Positions 1 to 5,915 of a stretch of DNA of 9,425 nt are shown piece by piece. Within the stretch, counting starts at the first letter, position 1. Every line of letters begins with the position of its first letter. Source of the DNA: Flavobacteriaceae bacterium (GTDB lineage Bacteria; Bacteroidota; Bacteroidia; Flavobacteriales; Flavobacteriaceae); contig JABDPL010000243.1 in the NCBI GenBank assembly GCA_013042825.1, forward strand, positions 1 to 9,425. The letters are read 5' to 3'. The notes under the pieces were generated by a model that was given only the letters and a program-made list of their open reading frames with translations, made no database searches and had not been told where the DNA came from. The position numbers and the translations under genes were made by a program.

Positions 1-51
1 CTGCCTGATGGTGTGTTTTTAGCCTACGATAATCTTAAAATCACGATTTAA
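1..51 (+). CDS. C-terminal end of an upstream gene (partial)
   Basis: Frame 1 is open from the first base and reads LPDGVFLAYDNLKITI before a TAA at 49-51. The ATG of the next gene follows with no gap (TAAATG), which is typical of an operon junction and supports this being the true end of a gene that starts outside the window. Sixteen residues are too few to assign a family. The hydrophobic, beta-like ending would fit a small terminal beta strand, but I do not name a product. Confidence 0.6.
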   Translation: MPDGVFLAYDNLKITI

Positions 52-555
52 ATGAAAAAGAACCTCTACCTGTACCTTTTTGTCTTTGCCTTACTCCTGG
101 TCATCTTTCAATTTGTCAATTCAAAGAACATCATTGAAAAGTATGAAACGGATATCAATCGACTAAAGGACTCGACCGAAGAACTCCAAGGTCAAATAAC
201 CCGACTTGAAGATGAAAACCTCGACCTTTTGTACTTCAACCTCGAGAATAACGATGATGCTTTAACCTATTTTGAGCGCTCCGGTTATGACACATCGGAA
301 TTAATTCCCTTTTTGAAAGACGAATTGTACAAGCTTAATGAGGTCAAGGGCGAGCATCCGCTTGTGCCCTATGCTTCGATGACAGATAACCCTATGATGA
401 TCAATAAGGTTAGATTGCTAAATCATAAATGGATCATAGCTGATTTTTCCGACGGGGAATATTGGGGGGAAATGTTATTGACCTATGAGATCACCGAGGA
501 GAAGAAGCTAAAATTCAAAGTAGCTGAATCTTTGTTATATCCGCCACAAAACTAA
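52..555 (+). CDS. Membrane-anchored coiled-coil protein of unknown function
   Basis: Product of 167 residues that I do not recognise as a named family. Residues 5-23 form one hydrophobic segment after a short KK-containing N-terminus, so it is probably a single-pass inner-membrane anchor with the rest in the periplasm. Residues 26-58 are charged and heptad-like (ETDINRLKDSTEELQGQITR), suggesting a short coiled coil and so self-association or a partner. Residues 65-167 look like a small globular domain with aromatic strands (NHKWIIADFSDGEYWGE). The ATG at 52 directly abuts the upstream stop, which supports this start and translational coupling to the preceding gene. The gene end overlaps the convergent esterase gene by 4 bp. 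The coding call is firm; the function is unknown. Confidence 0.9.
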   Translation: MKKNLYLYLFVFALLLVIFQFVNSKNIIEKYETDINRLKDSTEELQGQITRLEDENLDLLYFNLENNDDALTYFERSGYDTSELIPFLKDELYKLNEVKGEHPLVPYASMTDNPMMINKVRLLNHKWIIADFSDGEYWGEMLLTYEITEEKKLKFKVAESLLYPPQN

Positions 556-1211
556 AGCCGCTTTTCAAGCCAGGATTTGAACTCATAGAAATTCTGTGGT
601 GCTACGCCATGTCCTACAGGAAACTCTGAATAGGAGTAATCGATTTTTAATGCATCGAAAAATGGCGGAGTCTGCCTTGCCCATTCTACTGGAATCATCT
701 GATCTGCCGATCCATGTGAGCAATAAAAGGCCAGATTGGAATAATCGTAAGACTGGATATCTGCAGGAATGAGATCCTTGTTAACATAACCGCTCAACGC
801 GATGATATTCTTGACCTTTTTAGGATAGGTCAAAGCAACTGCAATACTCAAGATTGTTCCCTGGCTGAATCCCAGCAGCGTTATATTGTCGGGATCAACC
901 GGATAAGCCGCGCATGCTTCATCGATGAAATTTGCGATGGTATCACGTGAGCTGAGCGCTTCTTCGGTGTCTGTCCATTTGCCTTGTGGTGCATCGAAAT
1001 GAATGGTGTACCAGGCATAACCATAGGGAAACATGGTATATGGGGCTTGAACCGAAACGATAAAGAGTTTTTCATCCAGTTCTGAACTGAAGGAGAACAG
1101 GTCGTTCTCGTCACTGCCATATCCATGCAGCATAATGACCAGCGGGGCTTTTTCAGTCAAAGCCGATGGCCTGATGCGATGGTTCAGTGAAAGGGATTGA
1201 GGCACTGTCAT
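552..1211 (-). CDS. Phospholipase/carboxylesterase-type alpha/beta-hydrolase
   Basis: A serine hydrolase of 219 residues, the usual length for the phospholipase/carboxylesterase (Abhydrolase_2, acyl-protein-thioesterase-like) family. The oxyanion-hole loop HGYGSDENDL is at residues 29-38 and the nucleophile elbow GFSQG at 114-118, with Ser116. The acid is Asp170 (HGSADQMIPVE) and the histidine is His201 (VGHGVAPQNF), so the catalytic triad is complete. There is no signal peptide, so it should be cytoplasmic. Family members hydrolyse short or medium acyl esters or thioesters, but the natural substrate cannot be read from sequence. It is the last gene of the four-gene minus cluster. Its ATG (1211-1209) overlaps the upstream stop as ATGA, and its TAG shares bases with the TAA of the convergent gene. 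Confidence 0.93.
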   Translation of the reverse strand: MTVPQSLSLNHRIRPSALTEKAPLVIMLHGYGSDENDLFSFSSELDEKLFIVSVQAPYTMFPYGYAWYTIHFDAPQGKWTDTEEALSSRDTIANFIDEACAAYPVDPDNITLLGFSQGTILSIAVALTYPKKVKNIIALSGYVNKDLIPADIQSYDYSNLAFYCSHGSADQMIPVEWARQTPPFFDALKIDYSYSEFPVGHGVAPQNFYEFKSWLEKRL

Positions 1212-1537
1212 CTGCCGAGTCCAGCAAATATTCGCTGATAAAAATTACCCAGCAAAGGAACCGGATCCATCCGTCCGGAAACAGCAGTCATAAAACCATA
1301 AATGAATAGCACACCGAAAAACATATAAAATGCCAGAGTAGCAAACCAATTATCAAAATTGCTTACGAAAAGACCGATTGCAAAAAATGTGATCCATAGG
1401 CCCAGGGATTGCCTGATATGAAAAGCTGCAAATTCATTTTTCCTTTCATTGTTCATGTAGAAGGCGATGATAACCCCAACAATCGTCAGGTAACTAATTA
1501 CTGCAGTTGTTTTACCCTCTTCCGCGGAATTGTTCAT
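1208..1537 (-). CDS. DUF4870/Tic20-like small integral membrane protein
   Basis: A protein of 109 residues with three probable transmembrane segments: about 12-28, 45-60 and 64-84. Between the first two lies the motif FAAFHIRQSLGLW (36-48), which resembles the conserved 'H-x-R-Q-A/S' amphipathic element of the DUF4870 / Tic20-like family of small membrane proteins. The basic loop MNNERKNE (28-35) precedes it. The biochemical role of bacterial members is not established. Its ATG overlaps the stop of the DHOase-like gene as ATGA, and its own stop overlaps the esterase start the same way, so it is probably made in step with both. It may be a membrane partner for a cluster product, which is inference. 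The coding call is firm and the family call moderately firm. Confidence 0.87.
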   Translation of the reverse strand: MNNSAEEGKTTAVISYLTIVGVIIAFYMNNERKNEFAAFHIRQSLGLWITFFAIGLFVSNFDNWFATLAFYMFFGVLFIYGFMTAVSGRMDPVPLLGNFYQRIFAGLGR

Positions 1538-2799
1538 AAGCCATTGTGTTTTAATAACATCTTATTATTACTCATCACACCGTAAACCCGTCCTTTTAGT
1601 TTCGAATTCAGAAAAATACTATTCTTCGATTTCGACAAGATATCAGCCCTGGTAAATCCATAGGAAAAATCAGGATCGAAGAGCGTAACGTCTAAAGGAT
1701 CGCCAACGGTAATTGAAGGTCCCGGATTGTGGAACCGGGCACGACCCCTGGTGAGCAATCGAATGGCAGTTTTATATGGAAGGACGGTCTGCAGAGCACC
1801 GAAAGCGCTCTCCAATCCGACTGTGCCGAAGGACGCATGGTCAAATTCTACTTTTTTCAACTCGATATCCAGGGGATTATGATCGCTGGTCACCATGTCG
1901 ATGGTTCCATCTTTTAATCCGGCAACCAAAGCTTTCCGGTCGTCCTCTGTTCTGAGCGGTGGCGATACCTTGCTATTGGTGTTGAAAGATTTCAGAGCTT
2001 CATCGGTAAGCACGATATTATGAATAGCAACGCTGCAACTCACATCCAGCTTTCTGTTCTTGGCCTCGCGAATTAATTCGACCGATTTGCCTGAACTTAT
2101 CGTCGGAATGTGCAAGCTTCCACCGGTATATTCCAGTATACTGAGATCCCGTTTTATTCTGATTTCTTCAGCCAAGGTAGGTATACCTGCCAATCCCAGA
2201 GCCGTACTCACGGCTCCTTCATGCATAACACCTAGCCTGGCCACGGTTTTGTCTATTGGAAATGAACATATAATCCCACCAAAGGACCTGGAATACTGCA
2301 GGGCTATCTTCAGGAAATTCGCGTCGTCAATATCCTTCTGGTAGTCGTAGAAACTTACAGCTCCTGCCGAATGCATGTCGAATAACTCCGCCAGCGATTT
2401 TCCTTCACTATCCATGGAAAGCGCACCCGCCGGCAGTCCGGTTACTGGATTTTTAGCCGTCTTACTCAGGATAAATGCAATATCTGAACCGGTATTGGCA
2501 ACCGGGTTGGTGTTTGGGTTTATGACAACAGAGGTAAAACCGCTCAGTCCGGCTGTTTTCAATCCGTTCTCTATGGTCTCGCGTTCTTCGAAACCGGGTT
2601 CTCCAAAGCAGACGCTGCTGTCGAACCAGCCCTGTGAAATATGAAGGTTTGGAAATTTTACTTCGGGAAAGCCCCCGGGATTTGATATCCTGCCGCTTAT
2701 TTTGACAATAACTCCCTTATCAACTAGAATATCCTGCTTTTGATTGTTATAATCGCTCTTAGGATCGATAATTATAGCTGACTTAATAAGAACTTTCAT
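1534..2799 (-). CDS. Dihydroorotase-like protein lacking zinc-binding histidines (probable pseudoenzyme)
   Basis: Full-length (421 residues) member of the class I dihydroorotase / cyclic amidohydrolase superfamily. The fold landmarks are present: INPNTNPV (93-100), KVSPPLRTEDDRKALVAGL (277-295) and TSDHNP (304-309), which keeps the catalytic-type Asp306. Metal and substrate positions are altered. The canonical D-x-H-x-H-L-R-E-P-G reads DSSVCFGEPG (60-69), so both histidines are Ser62 and Cys64 and the substrate-binding Arg is Gly66. The later ligand in the S-H-A-E segment is Phe180 (CSFPID), and the one in H-I-x-H-x-S is Thr233 (HIPTIS). Zinc-dependent dihydroorotase activity is therefore unlikely. 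The inactive PyrC' of Pseudomonas, which supports assembly of aspartate transcarbamoylase, is a known precedent for a structural role. No other pyrimidine gene lies nearby. ATGA overlaps join it to both neighbours. It would usually be annotated pyrC, a name I avoid. Confidence 0.93.
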   Translation of the reverse strand: MKVLIKSAIIIDPKSDYNNQKQDILVDKGVIVKISGRISNPGGFPEVKFPNLHISQGWFDSSVCFGEPGFEERETIENGLKTAGLSGFTSVVINPNTNPVANTGSDIAFILSKTAKNPVTGLPAGALSMDSEGKSLAELFDMHSAGAVSFYDYQKDIDDANFLKIALQYSRSFGGIICSFPIDKTVARLGVMHEGAVSTALGLAGIPTLAEEIRIKRDLSILEYTGGSLHIPTISSGKSVELIREAKNRKLDVSCSVAIHNIVLTDEALKSFNTNSKVSPPLRTEDDRKALVAGLKDGTIDMVTSDHNPLDIELKKVEFDHASFGTVGLESAFGALQTVLPYKTAIRLLTRGRARFHNPGPSITVGDPLDVTLFDPDFSYGFTRADILSKSKNSIFLNSKLKGRVYGVMSNNKMLLKHNGL

Positions 2800-4724
2800 C
2801 TAATGAATTTCAAAATAAGCATTTCTGCGATCAAAAAGATCAGGGCAAAAATAACAAACCATTTCCATAGGTCGTTAATTTCGGTACTACTTTTTATGGT
2901 TTCCAGAACACCTTGTATCGAATTAAAGGTGTCGATATCAAATTGTTCAGCAAGGTTAAAATACAATAAATCGCTTTCCCTGCGATCATGATTTAGGGAA
3001 AGATGCTCGATAACCTCGTTAGAGTTCAACACTTCGAAGGTACCTGCCTCTGTCGGGTTATCCTTAATCTGAACATTTACTTTCTTAGGAAAAGTTTGCT
3101 GCTGCGGGATAACTTCCAGGGCATCTTTTCGCAATCTGAGAATATTATCGGGTGGGAGGGTGGTATTCACATCAAAGCTACTGTCATCTCCTACGATATA
3201 ATATAGACCAGGAGTTTTGAAACTCTGCCTGCCAACATTATACAAGGTTGGAACGATCAAAGGCGAATTGATCATATTGGAATTTTCAGTATTCAATGCC
3301 GCCGTGAAGACAAACACATTCCCCGTCTGAATAAAAAACGGACTGCCGTCCTCAAATTGCAGCACCGGACTAATCGGTGAGTTCGCACGTATTGATGTAT
3401 TTGCTTTGGGATATTGAAAATTCGTCACCTCCTTATCGAATACATCACGAAATAGGGGATGGGAATAATTGATCCTCGTAATGCGTTTCTCTTCCTTGAG
3501 TAAATCTTCAAAACTTATATTTGAAATCCTGTTAAGTAATTGATTATAAGAGTTTAATTCAATATCATCTGAAGGTATAATCAATATATAGCCCTTATTG
3601 TTTATAAAGGCGCTTAATGCATTTACCAGGGCCGTTGGTAAACTCTCAAGTTCATTGATAATAATCAGGTTCTGATCATCGATGGTGTTGTAGTTCAACT
3701 GATCGAAAGCAACCGCGGAAAACTCAAATTCAGCATCGGTAAATACGCGTCTTAAGAAATTATCGTCGGCCATATTAATACTCAGCACCTTTGTCTTTTC
3801 ACGCTCATCAATACTGAAATATAGCTTATTGTCGTATTGCAACTGGGCGTCTTCAATGCTCAATTCACCTTTGATGGTTTCATTAACCGGAAGACTGAAG
3901 GTGGCCTCAGGGTCACCACCATTATTGTCAACTACGGTTTTGGCCATCAAGGTATTGTTGTTATGCAGTGAAATGGGAATATTTTCAAGTTCTGAAGGGT
4001 CCCCTTTGAGTTTCACCTTGAGTTCCATGGTATTCAGGTTTCGATTCCCGATGTAGGCGCTGTCCAGGCTGAAATTATTTTGAGAAACCGGTCTTAGCTG
4101 AACAAAACTCGCATTGATCGTGCTGTCGATGACATTGAGGGATAGATTATGCCTCTGCTGAAAGTCGGAGATCATCACAAAATTCTTCATGCCGCTGTCA
4201 TCCCGATCAAAAAGCTGATTAGCTTTAAGAAGAACAGCATTATAATCGAGCTGTTTACCTGTATAATTCAGTTGCAGCAGTTCGTTTTGAATCGATTTAA
4301 GGGAGACATCCCTGAATTCATTAGTGTTTGTAAAAAGATGAAAACGGCTGTCATCGGTACTGTTTTCAATTAAATCCTGGACGGCTCGTTTCAATAGCTC
4401 ACCGCGTTCGCCTTTAGCTTGCATGCTAAAGGAATTATCGAGGTATATGACGGTCTCCGAATCCGATACCAACTGGTCGGTAGCACCGCTAAAGGGTTGC
4501 GCGAATGCTAGGATAATGCATGTAAGAAGTAAAAGCCGTGTAGCCAGGGTAAGCCATTTTTTTAGTTGTCGGCTCTTTCGGGTCTGCTTATTTACATTTC
4601 GAAGGAATTCAACGTTTGTAAAAGGTACCTTTTGAAAACGTCTAAGCTGAAATAGATGCACTATGATGGGAATCAGCAATAAGAAAAGCGCATAAAGAAT
4701 TTCAGGATTCTTGAATTGCATCAT
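2796..4724 (-). CDS. BatA-N / VWA-type membrane protein
   Basis: A membrane protein of 642 residues. Two N-terminal transmembrane segments (about 8-25 and 57-75) flank the basic loop HLFQLRRFQKVPFTNVEFLR, the signature of the BatA (aerotolerance) N-terminal domain. A von Willebrand A-like domain follows, with a MIDAS-type D-x-S-x-S (DNSFS, 96-100) and a later MISDFQ (184-189). Residues 350-384 (LIIINELE...GYILIIPSDD) resemble the non-catalytic glutamine-amidotransferase-like fold found in some BatA-related proteins. A third transmembrane helix (619-638) is near the C-terminus, so most of the protein probably lies on one side of the membrane between helices 2 and 3. It is the first gene of the ATGA-linked cluster. 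Two ATGs are adjacent (4724 and 4721); homologues as I remember them begin MQFK, so 4721 is equally likely. It is a stand-alone relative of BatA, not part of a visible batABCDE operon. Confidence 0.92.
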   Translation of the reverse strand: MMQFKNPEILYALFLLLIPIIVHLFQLRRFQKVPFTNVEFLRNVNKQTRKSRQLKKWLTLATRLLLLTCIILAFAQPFSGATDQLVSDSETVIYLDNSFSMQAKGERGELLKRAVQDLIENSTDDSRFHLFTNTNEFRDVSLKSIQNELLQLNYTGKQLDYNAVLLKANQLFDRDDSGMKNFVMISDFQQRHNLSLNVIDSTINASFVQLRPVSQNNFSLDSAYIGNRNLNTMELKVKLKGDPSELENIPISLHNNNTLMAKTVVDNNGGDPEATFSLPVNETIKGELSIEDAQLQYDNKLYFSIDEREKTKVLSINMADDNFLRRVFTDAEFEFSAVAFDQLNYNTIDDQNLIIINELESLPTALVNALSAFINNKGYILIIPSDDIELNSYNQLLNRISNISFEDLLKEEKRITRINYSHPLFRDVFDKEVTNFQYPKANTSIRANSPISPVLQFEDGSPFFIQTGNVFVFTAALNTENSNMINSPLIVPTLYNVGRQSFKTPGLYYIVGDDSSFDVNTTLPPDNILRLRKDALEVIPQQQTFPKKVNVQIKDNPTEAGTFEVLNSNEVIEHLSLNHDRRESDLLYFNLAEQFDIDTFNSIQGVLETIKSSTEINDLWKWFVIFALIFLIAEMLILKFIR

Positions 4725-4743
4725 TTGGGATCGATGTATTACA

Positions 4744-4751
4744 CAAACTTA
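4744..4751 (-). promoter_or_regulatory. Candidate -7 promoter element for the BatA-like gene cluster
   Basis: On the minus strand the sequence is TAAGTTTG, a perfect match to the Bacteroidetes TAnnTTTG -7 element. A start a few bases downstream (about 4737-4740) would give a 5' leader of roughly 15 bases before the first ATG at 4724, short but plausible in a group that rarely uses Shine-Dalgarno pairing. The -33 side is weak: TTTC lies 23 bases upstream instead of a clear TTTG. If real, it makes the four-gene cluster independent of the glycosyltransferase gene upstream. Confidence 0.45.
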
Positions 4752-4759
4752 GTGGAATT

Positions 4760-4787
4760 TCTGCTCATTGATATGAAATCCGCTCAT
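4760..4787. repeat. Short direct repeat upstream of the BatA-like gene
   Basis: TCTGCTCAT (4760-4768) and TCCGCTCAT (4779-4787) match at 8 of 9 bases and start exactly 19 bp apart, near two helical turns. The pair sits 8-36 bp upstream of the candidate -7 element, where a regulator could act. This may be chance in a short AT-rich gap; no regulator is visible in the window. Confidence 0.25.
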
Positions 4788-4795
4788 ATTTAGGA

Positions 4796-4813
4796 AATAT
4801 TTTGCAGATTTTC
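4796..4813. repeat. 18-bp exact direct repeat, copy 1
   Basis: AATATTTTGCAGATTTTC occurs here and again, identically and in the same orientation, at 9025-9042. This copy covers the last bases of the glycosyltransferase gene and the start of the gap before the BatA-like gene. By chance an 18-bp exact pair is unlikely in 9.4 kb, although the AT-rich composition raises the odds. Confidence 0.5.
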
Positions 4814-5819
4814 AGCAGAAGAAAAAGTAATCGGTCATCGATTTCAGACCATTGCGTTCCAAATAATTCCTGATGATTTTTTGGGAGTCTTCATTTGCCA
4901 CCGTGATAATGCTCTGCGGATTCCCAAGATCCTTCAGATATTTGAATGATCGCATAGGCTGGTTGTAAATGGATTTACCGATTTTATGGGGATTATTACA
5001 GATCCAATGAAACGGCTGGCCGGCTTTTATGAGATGTTTTGCGACGGTTTTGCCTTTATATCCGGCTCCCCAAACCGTTAAAGGCCGGGATTTATCGAGA
5101 TCGAGTTTCAGAAAATAATGCATTTTGATATCGAGGAAATAGTTCTGATCGTAATGTTCATGCGTACGTGAGGTGCGCGCGGGGTAATCCCGCCAATAGT
5201 GTAATAGGGTATCGGTTGGCAGACATTTTAGACCATTCTCATAAAATCTGAAGGTTAGATCATAGTCTTCCGGGTATCGCCCGGGAACAAAGGCGCCTGA
5301 GGATAAAAGATCGTCTCTGAAGACCATCCAGCAGGGTGAGGGAATCACACATTCCTTATAGATCTCGGAATAGTTTCTCCCTTCAAGGGTCAAAGCATTG
5401 AGCCATTTTTCATATTTATCGTAGCCATCGCTTATCCCTTCCGAAGAAAAATATTTGACAAGGCCTAAAGCCACATGGCCCTTACCTGATTCTATAAGCC
5501 GACCAACCATATGTTCGAGCTTTTCATTTACCATGATATCATCGCTGTCCATTCTGGTGATAAGCGCACCTGAACTTTCATCAAATGCTTTCCTAAGTGC
5601 TTCGATTATACCTTCTCCTGGATTCTTGAATAGCTTTATTCGAGGATCTGCCTGGGCGTAAAGATCAGCCAGTTCCCAGGAATTATCTGAGGAATGGTCA
5701 TCGACGAGTATCAGTTCCCAATGCTCGAAAGTCTGATCTATTATCGAGTTCAGGCATTCTTCCAGATATTTGGAACTGTTCTTAAAAGGTGTTAGGATGC
5801 TTACTAAAGGTTTATGCAT
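4812..5819 (-). CDS. Family 2 glycosyltransferase with C-terminal Rossmann-like domain
   Basis: A protein of 335 residues in two parts. Residues 4-230 are a GT-A fold family 2 glycosyltransferase. VSILTPFKNSSKYLEECLNS opens the nucleotide-binding half, VDDHSSDNS (39-47) carries the sugar-nucleotide aspartates, RMDSDD (89-94) is the metal-binding DxD, and YPEDYDL (182-188) supplies the probable catalytic base region. HYWRDYP (207-213) is an acceptor-side motif. Residues 247-335 begin LTVWGAGYKGKTVAKHL, a glycine-rich GxG turn typical of a dinucleotide- or nucleotide-binding Rossmann unit, and end in the aromatic FFFC. No transmembrane segment is seen, so it is probably cytoplasmic or peripheral, acting in cell-surface glycan synthesis. 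Donor and acceptor are unknown. The 87-bp gap to the next minus-strand gene permits but does not prove co-transcription. Confidence 0.93.
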   Translation of the reverse strand: MHKPLVSILTPFKNSSKYLEECLNSIIDQTFEHWELILVDDHSSDNSWELADLYAQADPRIKLFKNPGEGIIEALRKAFDESSGALITRMDSDDIMVNEKLEHMVGRLIESGKGHVALGLVKYFSSEGISDGYDKYEKWLNALTLEGRNYSEIYKECVIPSPCWMVFRDDLLSSGAFVPGRYPEDYDLTFRFYENGLKCLPTDTLLHYWRDYPARTSRTHEHYDQNYFLDIKMHYFLKLDLDKSRPLTVWGAGYKGKTVAKHLIKAGQPFHWICNNPHKIGKSIYNQPMRSFKYLKDLGNPQSIITVANEDSQKIIRNYLERNGLKSMTDYFFFC

Positions 5820-5851
5820 TTAGAAGGGCAGGTATACGCATTAATTTAACA

Positions 5852-5859
5852 AAAACTTA
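5852..5859 (-). promoter_or_regulatory. Weak candidate -7 element for the glycosyltransferase gene
   Basis: On the minus strand TAAGTTTT matches TAnnTTTG at all fixed positions except the last base. It lies 33 bases before the ATG at 5819. No TTTG is seen at the expected -33 distance. It is listed because the divergent layout of this gap requires a promoter facing each way. Confidence 0.2.
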
Positions 5860-5882
5860 TGGCTTAGGACGATTGAGGCTGC

Positions 5883-5890
5883 TATTTTTG
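5883..5890 (+). promoter_or_regulatory. Candidate -7 promoter element for the M61 peptidase gene
   Basis: TATTTTTG is a full match to the Bacteroidetes TAnnTTTG element. Transcription from about 5894-5897 would leave a leader of about 20 bases before the ATG at 5916, which also favours that ATG over the TTG at 5907. No clear TTTG is present at the -33 distance. Confidence 0.45.
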
Positions 5891-5915
5891 CCTTTCAACA
5901 AATGTATTGAATGTT

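Noticed and set aside
881..1126. A minus-strand open frame of 81 codons inside the esterase gene, and similar frames opposite the BatA-like, DHOase-like and M61 genes.
   Set aside because: They lie wholly inside genes with strong family motifs and show no recognisable domains; they are frame shadows.
1534..4724. A GATase-like segment next to a dihydroorotase-like gene recalls the CAD pyrimidine enzyme.
   Set aside because: The GATase-like segment has no visible nucleophile cysteine, the dihydroorotase site is dead, and no carbamoyl-phosphate synthase or transcarbamoylase gene is present, so a pyrimidine operon is not supported.
5907..5915. TTG at 5907 as the start of the M61 peptidase.
   Set aside because: An ATG three codons later (5916) gives a normal lipoprotein signal and a reasonable distance from the candidate promoter.
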